Assembly (NCBI RefSeq): GCF_030283145.1
Contig: NZ_JASNWE010000004.1
Coordinates: forward strand, 1,171,704 to 1,235,703
DNA: 64,000 bases
Reading direction: 5' to 3'
DNA from: Actinomadura xylanilytica
GTDB taxonomy: Bacteria > Actinomycetota > Actinomycetes > Streptosporangiales > Streptosporangiaceae
The position numbers and the translations under genes are program-made. Positions within the stretch are counted from its first letter, which is position 1. Each line of letters starts with the position of its first letter. Shown here piece by piece: positions 15,854 through 24,939 of the stretch. The notes under the pieces are model-generated. The model searched no databases and was not told the origin of the DNA. It was given only the letters and a program-made list of their open reading frames with translations.

Positions 15854-16504
15854 TCACTTCTCCAGCGGGCGGAGTGCGGCGAGCGCGCGCTTGGTGACCT
15901 CTTCGACCGGACCGGTCGCGTCGATACCGACCAGAATGTTCTCATCAGCATAGAACTGCACCAGGGGCGAGGTGTCGTCCCGGTACACCTCCAGCCGGTG
16001 CATGACGACCTGCTCTTTGTCGTCGTCGCGCTGGAACAGCCGGCCGCCGCAGTCGTCGCAGACGTCGTCCTGCTTGTCGTCGAAGTCGACGTGCCAGATC
16101 CGGCCGCACTTGTCGCAGGTGCGCCGGCCCGACAGCCGCCGGACGACCTCGTCCTCGTCGACGACCAGTTCGAGCACGATGTCGAGGCGGGTGTCCCACT
16201 CGGCCAGGATCTTCTTGAGCGTCTCGGCCTGCGGCACGTTGCGCGGGAACCCGTCGAGCAGGAACCCGTCCTGCGCGTCGTCCTCGGCGAGCCGGTCGCG
16301 CACCATCGCGATCGTGACCTCGTCGGGAACCAGGTCGCCGCGGTCCATGTAGCTCTTGGCCTGCCGGCCGAGCTCGGTACCGCCGCTCACGTTGGCTCGG
16401 AAGATGTCACCTGTCGAGATCTTCGGGATGGACAGATGCGATGCGATGAACTGGGCCTGCGTCCCCTTGCCCGCACCCGGGGGGCCCACCAGCACGATAC
16501 GCAC
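15854..16504 (-). CDS. adk: Adenylate kinase with zinc-type lid
   Basis: Converts AMP and ATP to two ADP in the cytoplasm. The product is 216 aa. The P-loop is GPPGAGKG (residues 7-14). The AMP-binding region includes DGFPRN. The lid carries four cysteines at 130, 133, 149 and 152 (CDKC and CDDC), which indicates a structural zinc, as in many Gram-positive enzymes. The GTG start overlaps the secY stop by one base (TAGTG), so translation is coupled. Confidence 0.98.
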   Translation of the reverse strand: MRIVLVGPPGAGKGTQAQFIASHLSIPKISTGDIFRANVSGGTELGRQAKSYMDRGDLVPDEVTIAMVRDRLAEDDAQDGFLLDGFPRNVPQAETLKKILAEWDTRLDIVLELVVDEDEVVRRLSGRRTCDKCGRIWHVDFDDKQDDVCDDCGGRLFQRDDDKEQVVMHRLEVYRDDTSPLVQFYADENILVGIDATGPVEEVTKRALAALRPLEK

Positions 16505-17802
16505 TACCGGAGGAAGCCCTCGTAGTTGCGCTGCTGTAGCTGACTCTCGATCTGCTTCACGGTATCCAGTCCGACGCCGACAACGATGAGGATGCTCGTC
16601 CCGCCGAACGGAAAGTCCTGGCTCGCGTTCAGGAGTGCGAACGCGACCATGGGGATCAGGGCGACGAGCCCCAGGTACAGGGCACCGGGTGTGGTGATCC
16701 GGGTCAGCACGTAGTCGAGGTACTCGGCGGTCGGCCGGCCCGGACGAATACCTGGGATGAACCCACCATACTTCTTCATGTTGTCGGCTACTTCAGCGGG
16801 GTTGAAGGTGATCGCCACGTAGAAGTAGGTGAAGAAGATGATGAAGACGAAGAAGATCCCCATGTGCCAGGGGTTGCTCTGCTGGAGGTAGGGCTGGACC
16901 TTCTGGAGCCACTTGGTGTTGGGCCACAGCTGGGTCGCGAGCACCGGCAGGTAGAGCAGCGAGGACGCGAAGATCACCGGGATGATGCCGGCCTGGTTGA
17001 CCTTGAGCGGGATGTAGGTGGAGGTGCCGCCGTACATCCGGCGTCCGACCATCCGCTTGGCGTACTGCACCGGGATCCGGCGCTGCGCCTGCTCGACGAA
17101 GACGACGCCCGCCATGATCGCCAAGCCCACGATCAGCACCAGGGCGAAGACGAAGCCGCCCTTGGACTTGTAGATGCTCCAGAACTGGCCGGGGAAGACC
17201 GCGACCACCTGGGTGAAGATCATGATGGACATGCCGTTGCCGACGCCGCGGTCGGTGATCAGCTCGCCCAGCCACATGATCACCGCGGTGCCGGCCACCA
17301 TGCAGATCACCATGGTGACGATCGGGAAGATGCCCTTGTCGTGCAGCACGTCGCCGCCGCCGGACACCCCCTGGAACAGCTGCCCGCTGCTGGCCATCGC
17401 CACGATGCCGGTGCCCTGGAGGATGGCCAGCCCGACGGTCAGATAACGCGTGTACTGCGTGATCTTCGTGGTGCCGGCCTGCCCCTCCTTCTTCAGGGCT
17501 TCCAGCCGCGGGATCACCACGGTCAGCAGCTGAAGGATGATGCTCGCGGTGATATAGGGCATGATGCCCAGCGCGAACACCGACAGCTTGAGCAGCGCAC
17601 CACCGCTGAACAGGTCCACCAGCCCGTAGAGCTGATTGCTCTTCTTGGCCGCGTCGGCGGTCTCACGCAGCACTTCCACGTTCACGTTGGGGGTCGGCAG
17701 GTTCTGCCCGATCCGGAACACCACGATGATGAACAACGTGAACAACAGCTTTTTACGCAGGTCAGGCGTACGGAAAGCCCGAGCGAACGCGGTCAGCACC
17801 AT
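16504..17802 (-). CDS. secY: Protein translocase subunit SecY
   Basis: Channel-forming subunit of the SecYEG translocon in the plasma membrane. The product is 432 aa with ten predicted helices. Recognisable blocks are FTLFIIVVFRIGQNLPTPNV near the N-terminus, FSGGALLKLSVFALGIMPYI, and PGIRPGRPTAEYLDYVLTRIT in the cytosolic loop that contacts SecA and the ribosome. AGGAGGA directly abuts the ATG at 17802. The GTG one codon later has better spacing and could be used. It follows rplO after 191 nt. Confidence 0.98.
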   Translation of the reverse strand: MVLTAFARAFRTPDLRKKLLFTLFIIVVFRIGQNLPTPNVNVEVLRETADAAKKSNQLYGLVDLFSGGALLKLSVFALGIMPYITASIILQLLTVVIPRLEALKKEGQAGTTKITQYTRYLTVGLAILQGTGIVAMASSGQLFQGVSGGGDVLHDKGIFPIVTMVICMVAGTAVIMWLGELITDRGVGNGMSIMIFTQVVAVFPGQFWSIYKSKGGFVFALVLIVGLAIMAGVVFVEQAQRRIPVQYAKRMVGRRMYGGTSTYIPLKVNQAGIIPVIFASSLLYLPVLATQLWPNTKWLQKVQPYLQQSNPWHMGIFFVFIIFFTYFYVAITFNPAEVADNMKKYGGFIPGIRPGRPTAEYLDYVLTRITTPGALYLGLVALIPMVAFALLNASQDFPFGGTSILIVVGVGLDTVKQIESQLQQRNYEGFLR

Positions 17803-17993
17803 TCCTCCTGCGCGACTGGCGAATCCTTGACAGCCGAGGGGCCGGGTCCATGATCAGCGGGGCGGCCACGCTGGGCCACCGCCGCCCGTGAGACTCTAAC
17901 AGCAGATGAGACCGGGGCCGCCTCACCGAGCGCATGGCCCTTCCGGCCTCCAGCGCAAGGCGAGTGCGGCCCCGGCATCAAATGTGTCCCTCT

Positions 17994-18476
17994 TTACAAT
18001 TCGTCGGCGGTCCCGCCGGCGGCGGCGATCTTCTCCTTGGCGGAGCCGGAGAAGGCGTGCACCTTCACCTGGACCGCCACCGAGATCTCGCCGGTGCCGA
18101 GGACCTTGACCGGACGGCCGGAACGAACCGCGCCCCTGGCGGCCAGGTCCGCGGCCGTCACCTCGCCGCCCTCGGGGTAGAGGGCCGCGAGCTTGTCCAG
18201 GTTGACGACCTGGAACTCGACCCGGTTCGGGTTCTTGAAGCCCTTGAGCTTCGGAACCCGGCGGATCAGCGGCATCTGGCCGCCCTCGAAGCCGACCGGG
18301 ACGGTACCGCGGGCCTTGGTGCCCTTGGTGCCGCGACCCGCGGTCTTGCCCTTGGACGCCTCGCCACGGCCCTTGCGGACCTTGGCCCGGTTGGAGCCGG
18401 GGGCCGGACGCAGGTCGTGCACCTTGAGCGGCGTGCCCTCGGTGTCGGTGGCGTCCTTGTTCAGATCAGTCGCCAT
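17994..18476 (-). CDS. rplO: 50S ribosomal protein L15
   Basis: Late-assembly large-subunit protein. The product is 160 aa with LKVHDLRPAPGSNRAKVRKGRGEASKGKTAGRGTKG. It begins with a short acidic lead (MATDLNKDATDTEG) before the conserved LKVHDLRPA. GGQMPLIRRVPKLKGF and the C-terminal beta domain follow. It lies two bases after rpmD and before secY. Confidence 0.97.
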   Translation of the reverse strand: MATDLNKDATDTEGTPLKVHDLRPAPGSNRAKVRKGRGEASKGKTAGRGTKGTKARGTVPVGFEGGQMPLIRRVPKLKGFKNPNRVEFQVVNLDKLAALYPEGGEVTAADLAARGAVRSGRPVKVLGTGEISVAVQVKVHAFSGSAKEKIAAAGGTADEL

Positions 18477-18478
18477 GA

Positions 18479-18661
18479 TCAGTCGACCTCCTCGACGGAG
18501 ACCAGGTGGTTCACCGTCCGGATCATGCCGCGCACCTCGGGCCGGTCGTCCCGGACGGTGCTCTGCCCGATCTTCTTCAGGCCGAGGGTGCGCAGCGTGT
18601 CACGCTGGTTCTGCTTCTCGCTGATCACGGACTTGGTCTGCGTGATCTTCAGTCGGCTCAT
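18479..18661 (-). CDS. rpmD: 50S ribosomal protein L30
   Basis: 60-aa L30, beginning MSRLKITQTKSVISEKQNQRD and containing TLRTLGLKKIGQSTVRDDRPEVRGMIRTVNHLV. Its ATG overlaps the rpsE stop by four bases (ATGA). L30 is the normal neighbour of rpsE and rplO in the spc operon. Confidence 0.97.
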   Translation of the reverse strand: MSRLKITQTKSVISEKQNQRDTLRTLGLKKIGQSTVRDDRPEVRGMIRTVNHLVSVEEVD

Positions 18662-19278
18662 GACGAGACCTCCTGGCGGGGCTCGTTGCCCGCGGCACGC
18701 GCCCGCAGCATCGCGGCCGGCGCGACGTCCTCGATCGGTAGGCCGCGCTTGGCCGCGATCTCCTCGGGACGCTTGAGGTCCTTCAGACCGGCAACGGTCG
18801 CGTGCACGATGTTGATCGCGTTGTCGGTGCCGAGCGACTTGCTCAGCACGTCGTGGATCCCGGCGCACTCCAGCACCGCGCGCACCGGGCCACCCGCGAT
18901 CACACCGGTACCCGGGCTGGCCGGACGCAGCAGGACGACACCTGCGGCGGCCTCACCCTGCACGGTGTGCGGGATGGTGCCCTGGATGCGGGGCACCTTG
19001 AAGAAGTGCTTCTTGGCCTCTTCGACGCCCTTGGCGATCGCCGCGGGCACCTCCTTGGCCTTGCCGTAGCCGACGCCGACGGTGCCGTTGCCGTCACCGA
19101 CGATCACCAGGGCGGTGAAGCTGAAGCGCCGACCACCCTTGACGACCTTGGCGACGCGGTTGATCGCCACGACCTTCTCGATGTACGACTGGCCCTTGTC
19201 GGCGCCACCACGACGGTCGTCGCGGCGGCCGTCGCGACGGTCGCCACCCTGACCGCCGCCGCGCCTCTGCGCTGCCAT
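18658..19278 (-). CDS. rpsE: 30S ribosomal protein S5
   Basis: Body protein important for decoding accuracy and helicase activity at the mRNA entry. The product is 206 aa. Residues 1-32 are an Arg/Gly/Asp-rich extension (RRGGGQGGDRRDGRRDDRRGG). The double-stranded-RNA-binding-like core follows (IEKVVAINRVAKVVKGGRRFSFTALVIVGDG), then the GTGVIAGGPVRAVLE region. Such basic Gly-rich leads are common in actinobacteria. It lies downstream of rplR. Confidence 0.97.
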   Translation of the reverse strand: MAAQRRGGGQGGDRRDGRRDDRRGGADKGQSYIEKVVAINRVAKVVKGGRRFSFTALVIVGDGNGTVGVGYGKAKEVPAAIAKGVEEAKKHFFKVPRIQGTIPHTVQGEAAAGVVLLRPASPGTGVIAGGPVRAVLECAGIHDVLSKSLGTDNAINIVHATVAGLKDLKRPEEIAAKRGLPIEDVAPAAMLRARAAGNEPRQEVSS

Positions 19279-19365
19279 CAGTGGTTCCTCTTCTCGTTGC
19301 TCGACGGGGCGGCCATCAGTTCCGATTCCCGGGCCGTCATCAGTTTCGATCCTCGGGCCATGTGA

Positions 19366-19752
19366 TCAGAACTCCAGCCCGCCCTCGCGCGCACCGTCCG
19401 CCAGGGCGGCGATGCGGCCGTGGTACTTGTTGCCACCACGGTCGAAGACCACGGCGGTGACGCCGGCCTGCTTGGCCCGCTCGGCGACGAGCTCGCCGAC
19501 CTTGCGGGACTTGGCCGACTTGTCGCCGGAGTCGGCCCGAAGGTCCGCCTCCATGGTGGACGCGTAGGCCAGCGTGTGACCCTTGCTGTCGTCGATGACC
19601 TGGACGAACATGTGCCGGGTGGAACGGGTCACGACCAGGCGCGGACGCACGGCGCTGCCGACGACCTTCTTGCGGACCCGCAGGTGCCGGCGCTTGCGGG
19701 ACTTGGCCCGCGCCGACGTGGCCTTGCCGGCCAGGGTCTTGGTGCCTGCCAT
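19366..19752 (-). CDS. rplR: 50S ribosomal protein L18
   Basis: 5S rRNA-binding protein of the central protuberance. The product is 128 aa with an N-terminal basic region (TSARAKSRKRRHLRVRKKV) and the conserved PRLVVTRSTRHMFVQVIDD and AKQAGVTAVVFDRGGNKYHGRIAALADGAREGGLEF. It starts two bases after rplF ends. Confidence 0.98.
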   Translation of the reverse strand: MAGTKTLAGKATSARAKSRKRRHLRVRKKVVGSAVRPRLVVTRSTRHMFVQVIDDSKGHTLAYASTMEADLRADSGDKSAKSRKVGELVAERAKQAGVTAVVFDRGGNKYHGRIAALADGAREGGLEF

Positions 19753-19754
19753 GA

Positions 19755-20291
19755 CTACTTACCAGCCTTTCCGACCTTGCGGCGGATCTGCTCGCCCTCG
19801 TACCGCACACCCTTGCCCTTGTACGGGTCGGGCTTGCGCAGCTTACGAATGTTGGCGGCGATCTCGCCGACCTTCTGCTTGTCGATGCCCTCGACGATCA
19901 GCTGGGTCGGCCGCTCCACCGTGAAGGAGATGCCCTCCGGCGGCTCGATCGTGATCGGGTGGCTGTAGCCCAGCGAGAACTCCAGGTTCTTGCCCTTGGC
20001 CACCACTCGGTAACCGACGCCCTGGATGACCAGGGTCTTCTTGTAGCCGTCGGTGACGCCGACCACCATGTTGTTGATCAGTGATCGGGTCAGCCCGTGC
20101 AGCGCGCGCACGGTGTTGACGTCGTTCGGCCGGGTCACCGTGACCTGGCCGTCTTCCAGCGTGACCCCGATGGGCTCCGCCACCGTGTGCGACAGCTCGC
20201 CCTTCGGCCCCTTGACGGTGACCTCCTGGCCGTCGATCTGAATGTCGACGCCGCCGGGCACGGCGATGGGGAGACGTCCAATACGAGACAT
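19755..20291 (-). CDS. rplF: 50S ribosomal protein L6
   Basis: Binds 23S rRNA near the factor-binding centre. The product is 178 aa starting MSRIGRLPIAVPGGVDI, the family-standard beginning; an upstream in-frame start adding 18 residues is rejected. Two L6 domains are visible, the second ending in the signature DPYKGKGVRYEGEQIRRKVGKAGK. Confidence 0.98.
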   Translation of the reverse strand: MSRIGRLPIAVPGGVDIQIDGQEVTVKGPKGELSHTVAEPIGVTLEDGQVTVTRPNDVNTVRALHGLTRSLINNMVVGVTDGYKKTLVIQGVGYRVVAKGKNLEFSLGYSHPITIEPPEGISFTVERPTQLIVEGIDKQKVGEIAANIRKLRKPDPYKGKGVRYEGEQIRRKVGKAGK

Positions 20292-20307
20292 ATCTAGTAC
20301 CCCCCCT

Positions 20308-20706
20308 TCACCAGACGTAGGCGAGGACTTCCCCGCCCACGCCACGCTTGCCCGCCTGCCGGTCCGTCATCAGGCCGGAGGACGTCGAGATGATCGCGAC
20401 ACCCAGCCCGCCCAAGACCCGCGGCAGATTGTCCTTCTTGGCGTACACCCGCAGACCCGGCTTCGATACGCGCTTGATGCCGGCGATCGAACGCTCACGG
20501 GTCGGACCGAACTTGAGCTCGATCACGAGCTTCTTTCCGACCTCGGCGTCCTCCACGCTCCAGCCCGAGATGTACCCCTCCTGCTGGAGGATCTCGGAGA
20601 TGTGCGCCTTGATCTTCGAGTACGGCATGCCCACCGAGTCGTGGTATGCCGAATTCGCGTTTCGCAGACGCGTCAGCATGTCTGCGATCGGGTCGGTCAT
20701 CGTCAT
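20308..20706 (-). CDS. rpsH: 30S ribosomal protein S8
   Basis: Primary 16S rRNA-binding protein, and in E. coli the translational repressor of the spc operon. The product is 132 aa with MTDPIADMLTRLRNANSAYHD, then SKPGLRVYAKKDNLPRVLGGLGVAIISTSSGLMTDRQA. Two ATGs two codons apart could start it; GGGAGGG precedes the first. The 121-nt gap to rpsN contains an imperfect GC-rich hairpin. Confidence 0.98.
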   Translation of the reverse strand: MTMTDPIADMLTRLRNANSAYHDSVGMPYSKIKAHISEILQQEGYISGWSVEDAEVGKKLVIELKFGPTRERSIAGIKRVSKPGLRVYAKKDNLPRVLGGLGVAIISTSSGLMTDRQAGKRGVGGEVLAYVW

Positions 20707-20827
20707 GGCCTACAGGCCCTCCCTCGCCACGGTTTCCGTACGGACCTTTGGCGCGGTCGTGGGCACCTTCGAGAGGTGCCCGGTGGTCATTACTGGCCGG
20801 GGGACCCGCCCCCGAAGGGGCGGGGTC

Positions 20828-21013
20828 CTACCAGCTGGACTTGGTGATGCCGGGCAGCTCGCCCCGGTGCGCCATCTCACGGAAGCACACACGGCACAGG
20901 CCGAACTTCCGGTAGACGGAGCGCGGACGCCCGCAGCGCGAGCAGCGAGTGTAGCTCCGCACCCCGAACTTGGGCTTCCGGGCCGCCTTGGCGATCAGCG
21001 ACTTCTTCGCCAT
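20828..21013 (-). CDS. rpsN: 30S ribosomal protein S14 type Z
   Basis: Head-domain protein. At 61 aa this is the short zinc-binding form (rpsN1/rpsZ), with four cysteine ligands at 24, 27, 40 and 43 (CSRC and CRVC). Actinobacteria often carry a second zinc-independent S14 elsewhere under Zur control, but that is not in this window. It follows rplE after 52 nt. Confidence 0.97.
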   Translation of the reverse strand: MAKKSLIAKAARKPKFGVRSYTRCSRCGRPRSVYRKFGLCRVCFREMAHRGELPGITKSSW

Positions 21014-21065
21014 GCTCAGTTCTCCTAGTTGCGATCCTCAGCCGAAGCTCGGCTGCGGCGGAAGC

Positions 21066-21647
21066 TCAGGCTTCCTTGAAGGGGAAGCCCAGGAGCTTCA
21101 GGAGCGCCCGGCCCTCGTCATCGGTCTTCGCGGTCGTGACGACCGTGATGTCCATGCCCCGCGAGCGGTCGATCTTGTCCGGGTCGACCTCGTGGAACAT
21201 GACCTGCTCGGTCAGCCCGAAGGTGTAGTTCCCGTTGCCGTCGAACTGCTTGGGCGACAGGCCGCGGAAGTCACGGATCCGGGGCAGCGCGGTGGACAGC
21301 AGCCGGTCGAGGAACTCCCACATCCGGTCGCCGCGCAGCGTGGCGTGCGCCCCGATCGGCATGCCCTCGCGCAGCTTGAACTGCGCGATGGACTTGCGCG
21401 CCCGGTTCACCGCCGGCTTCTGGCCGGTGATCGCCGACAGGTCGCGGATCGCGCCCTCGATCAGCTTGGAGTCCTTGGCCGCGTCACCGACGCCCATGTT
21501 GACCACGATCTTGGTCAGCCCGGGAATCTGCATGACGTTGGGGTACCCGAACTGCTCCTGCATCTGCTTCGCGATCTCGGCGCGGTAGCGGAGCTTGAGC
21601 CTCGGCGCGGGCACCGGGCGCTCGGTCTCGGTAACGGTCTCGGTCAT
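21066..21647 (-). CDS. rplE: 50S ribosomal protein L5
   Basis: 5S rRNA-binding protein of the central protuberance that also touches P-site tRNA. The product is 193 aa with MQIPGLTKIVVNMGVGDA, AVNRARKSIAQFKLREGMPIG, RDFRGLSPKQFDGNGNYTFG and the C-terminal GMDITVVTTAKTDDEGRALL. A short Thr/Glu-rich lead (MTETVTETERP) precedes the core. It lies five bases after rplX. Confidence 0.98.
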   Translation of the reverse strand: MTETVTETERPVPAPRLKLRYRAEIAKQMQEQFGYPNVMQIPGLTKIVVNMGVGDAAKDSKLIEGAIRDLSAITGQKPAVNRARKSIAQFKLREGMPIGAHATLRGDRMWEFLDRLLSTALPRIRDFRGLSPKQFDGNGNYTFGLTEQVMFHEVDPDKIDRSRGMDITVVTTAKTDDEGRALLKLLGFPFKEA

Positions 21648-21652
21648 CGAAA

Positions 21653-21961
21653 TCAGATCTCCTTACCGCTACGGCGCGAGATCCGGACCTTCGAGCCGTC
21701 TTCGTTGATGCGGTAACCGACCCGGACCGGCTTGCCGTCCTCGGCGATCGCGACGTTGCTGATGTGCAGCGGAGCCTCGACCGTCACCCGGCCGCTCTCC
21801 TTGCCCGCGCGCTGCTGATCGGCCTTGATGTTCTTGGTGATCAGGTTGACGCCTTCGACGACGACGCGCTCGGCCCGCGGGTCGACGCGCAGCACCTTGC
21901 CCGTCGCGCCCTTGTCCTTGCCGGCGATGACGACGATCTCGTCGCCCTTCTTGATCTTCAT
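21653..21961 (-). CDS. rplX: 50S ribosomal protein L24
   Basis: Assembly-initiator protein near the tunnel exit. The product is 102 aa with a KOW motif (KIKKGDEIVVIAGKDKGATGKVLRVDP). The ATG at 21961 overlaps the rplN stop by one base (TGATG). A GTG immediately before it is an equally possible start. GGAGGTG is placed suitably for either. Confidence 0.97.
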   Translation of the reverse strand: MKIKKGDEIVVIAGKDKGATGKVLRVDPRAERVVVEGVNLITKNIKADQQRAGKESGRVTVEAPLHISNVAIAEDGKPVRVGYRINEDGSKVRISRRSGKEI

Positions 21962-22329
21962 CACAGCACCTCCGGCGCGAGCGAGATGATGCGCATGAAC
22001 TTCTTCTCGCGTAGTTCGCGGCCCACGGGGCCGAAGATTCGGGTGCCGCGGGGGTCGCCGCCGTCCTTGATCAGGACGGCCGCGTTCTCGTCGAAGCGGA
22101 TGTAGGAGCCGTCCGGGCGCCGGCGCTCCTTGCGGGTGCGCACGACGACCGCCTTGACGACGTCACCCTTCTTCACGCCCGCGCCGGGAAGGGCGTCCTT
22201 CACCGTCGCGACGATGATGTCGCCGACTCCCGCGTAGCGCCGACCCGAGCCGCCGAGAACCCGGATGCAAAGGATCTCCTTCGCACCCGTGTTGTCGGCG
22301 ACTTTGAGTCGCGACTCCTGCTGGATCAC
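21961..22329 (-). CDS. rplN: 50S ribosomal protein L14
   Basis: Intersubunit-bridge protein. The product is 122 aa: VIQQESRLKVADNTGAKEILCIRVLGGS, DIIVATVKDALPG, and the C-terminal FMRIISLAPEVL. It starts with GTG, preceded by AGGAG. It follows rpsQ after 65 nt. Confidence 0.98.
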   Translation of the reverse strand: MIQQESRLKVADNTGAKEILCIRVLGGSGRRYAGVGDIIVATVKDALPGAGVKKGDVVKAVVVRTRKERRRPDGSYIRFDENAAVLIKDGGDPRGTRIFGPVGRELREKKFMRIISLAPEVL

Positions 22330-22394
22330 GTCAACTCCTGTTCGTCACACCGGTTCTCAGCCATCATGTCGGCCGAGCCTGGTGGAACCAGTGA

Positions 22395-22667
22395 TTACTT
22401 GGCCTTCTCGAGGATCTCGACCACGCGCCAGCGCTTGCTGGACGACAGCGGCCGGGTCTCCATGAGACGGACGCGGTCGCCGACGCCACACTCGTTGGCC
22501 TCGTCGTGCGCCTTGTACTTGGTCGTGCGGCGGATCACCTTGTGGTAGCGCGGGTGGGTCACCCGGTCCTCGACGGACACGACCACGGTCTTGTCCATCT
22601 TGTCGCTGACCACCAGACCCTCAAGGATCTTGCGGCTGCTCCGCTGTTCGGTCTGCTGCTCAGTCAT
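22395..22667 (-). CDS. rpsQ: 30S ribosomal protein S17
   Basis: Primary 16S rRNA-binding OB-fold protein. The product is 90 aa from MTEQQTEQRSSRKILEG, with GLVVSDKMDKTVVVSVEDRV, HPRYHKVIRRTTKYKAHDE and GDRVRLMETRPLSSSKRWR. Its start lies eight bases inside the end of rpmC, so the two are translationally coupled. Confidence 0.97.
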   Translation of the reverse strand: MTEQQTEQRSSRKILEGLVVSDKMDKTVVVSVEDRVTHPRYHKVIRRTTKYKAHDEANECGVGDRVRLMETRPLSSSKRWRVVEILEKAK

Positions 22668-22920
22668 CGTTGGTGCCCTCCACGGACGCGGCCACACTGT
22701 CGTCGGCGACCGTGACGATGCCGAGCTCGCGCTCGTGAATCACGGTGTAGATGCGAGCGATCTCGCGCTTCACCGTGCGCAGCCGCCCATGGCTCTCAAG
22801 CTGGCCGGTCGCGGCCTGGAAGCGGAGGTTGAACAGCTCCTCCTTCGCCTCCTTGAGCTTGGTGACCAAGACGTCCTCGGGCTCGGTCCGCAGGTCGTCG
22901 GCGGTAAGACCCTTGGCCAT
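22660..22920 (-). CDS. rpmC: 50S ribosomal protein L29
   Basis: Helical protein near the tunnel exit that docks trigger factor and SRP. The product is 86 aa with ELVTKLKEAKEELFNLRFQAA-type core (here DVLVTKLKEAKEELFNLRFQ) and TVKREIARIYTVIHEREL. A C-terminal Asp/Thr-rich tail follows. The ATG overlaps the rplP stop by one base. Confidence 0.97.
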   Translation of the reverse strand: MAKGLTADDLRTEPEDVLVTKLKEAKEELFNLRFQAATGQLESHGRLRTVKREIARIYTVIHERELGIVTVADDSVAASVEGTNDD

Positions 22921-23339
22921 CAGGACTCACCCACCTCTCGCTTAACGATCTTGCACTTCATCGGGAGTTTGTGGATCGCGCGGGTGAGCGCCTCCCGAGC
23001 GGTCTGCTCGTTCGGGTAGGAGAGCTCGAACATCACGCGGCCCGGCTTCACGTTGGCCACCCACCACTCGACCGAGCCCTTGCCCGAACCCATCCGGGTC
23101 TCGGCGGGCTTCTTGGTCAGCGGACGGTCCGGGAAGATGTTGATCCACACCTTGCCGCCACGCTTGATGTGGCGGGTCATGGCGATACGCGCGGCCTCGA
23201 TCTGCCGGTTGGTCACGTACGCGCCCTCGACCGCCTGGATGCCGTACTCGCCGAACGTCACCTTGGTGCCGCCCTTGGCCATGCCCCGGCGCTTCGGGTG
23301 GTGCTGCTTACGGTGCTTGACCTTGCGAGGGATCAGCAT
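22920..23339 (-). CDS. rplP: 50S ribosomal protein L16
   Basis: Protein near the A site and peptidyl transferase region. The product is 139 aa: MLIPRKVKHRKQHHPKRRG, FGEYGIQAVEGAYVTNRQIEAARIAMTR is the L16 core, then FPDRPLTKKPAETRMGSGKG. It lies seven bases after rpsC and overlaps rpmC by one base. Confidence 0.98.
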   Translation of the reverse strand: MLIPRKVKHRKQHHPKRRGMAKGGTKVTFGEYGIQAVEGAYVTNRQIEAARIAMTRHIKRGGKVWINIFPDRPLTKKPAETRMGSGKGSVEWWVANVKPGRVMFELSYPNEQTAREALTRAIHKLPMKCKIVKREVGES

Positions 23340-23346
23340 GGGTTAC

Positions 23347-24233
<887 letters not shown>

Positions 24234-24234
<1 letters not shown>

Positions 24235-24611
24235 TACCGGGCCCTCCTAGTCTTCCGACCGCCGGCCGCCGAAGCCTTGTCCCGCGACTCCACGACCACG
24301 GTGATGTGGCTCGTGCGCTTGTTGATGCGGTACGCCCGGCCCTGGGCGCGAGGCCGGAAACGCTTGAGCGTCGGCCCCTCGTCCACCCACGCGCGGCTCA
24401 CGACGAGCGTGTCGGTGTCGAGCTTGAAGTTGTGCTCGGCGTTGGCGATGGCACTCGCCAGCACCTTGCCCACCGGCTCACTGGCGGCCTGGGGGGCGAA
24501 CCGCAGCGCCGCCTGAGCCTCCGCGGCAGGCAGGCCGCGGATGAGGTCCACCACGCGGCGGGCCTTCCTGGGCGTGACGCGGATGAACCGCGCCTGGGCC
24601 CTGGCTTCCAT
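24234..24611 (-). CDS. rplV: 50S ribosomal protein L22
   Basis: Tunnel-lining protein whose beta-hairpin meets macrolides and stalling peptides. The product is 125 aa with RFIRVTPRKARRVVDLIRGLP, ANAEHNFKLDTDTLVVSRAWVDEGPTLKRFRPRAQGRAYRINKRTSHITVVV. That last block is the hairpin and is intact. It follows rpsS after 34 nt. Confidence 0.98.
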
Positions 24612-24645
24612 CGCTGTCCCTCTCTCCTACGTTCTGTCTGCCTGC

Positions 24646-24927
24646 TCAGCCGCGACGGCTGCGGCGGTCTTCCTTGACGTGGCTGCGGAACGTGCGCGTC
24701 GGCGAGAACTCGCCGAGCTTGTGCCCCACCATGGCGTCGGTGATGAACACCGGCACGTGCTTGCGGCCGTCGTGCACGGCGATCGTGTGACCGATCATGT
24801 CCGGCACGATCATGGAGCGCCGCGACCACGTCTTGATGACGTTCTTGGTGCCCTTCTCGTTCTGGACGTCCACCTTCTTCATCAGGTGGTCGTCCACGAA
24901 GGGGCCCTTCTTAAGGCTACGTGGCAT
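24646..24927 (-). CDS. rpsS: 30S ribosomal protein S19
   Basis: Head protein contacting the 50S (bridge B1a). The product is 93 aa: MPRSLKKGPFVDDHLMKKV, WSRRSMIVPDMIGHTIAVHDGRKHVPVFITDAMVGHKLGEFSPTRTFRSH. Normal length. It lies 12 bases after rplB. Confidence 0.98.
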   Translation of the reverse strand: MPRSLKKGPFVDDHLMKKVDVQNEKGTKNVIKTWSRRSMIVPDMIGHTIAVHDGRKHVPVFITDAMVGHKLGEFSPTRTFRSHVKEDRRSRRG

Positions 24928-24939
24928 AACGGACGACTC

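Noticed and set aside
20790..20830. GC-rich hairpin between rpsN and rpsH as a terminator
   Set aside because: The stem has a bulge and no T-run, and both genes belong to one ribosomal operon, so termination there is unlikely.
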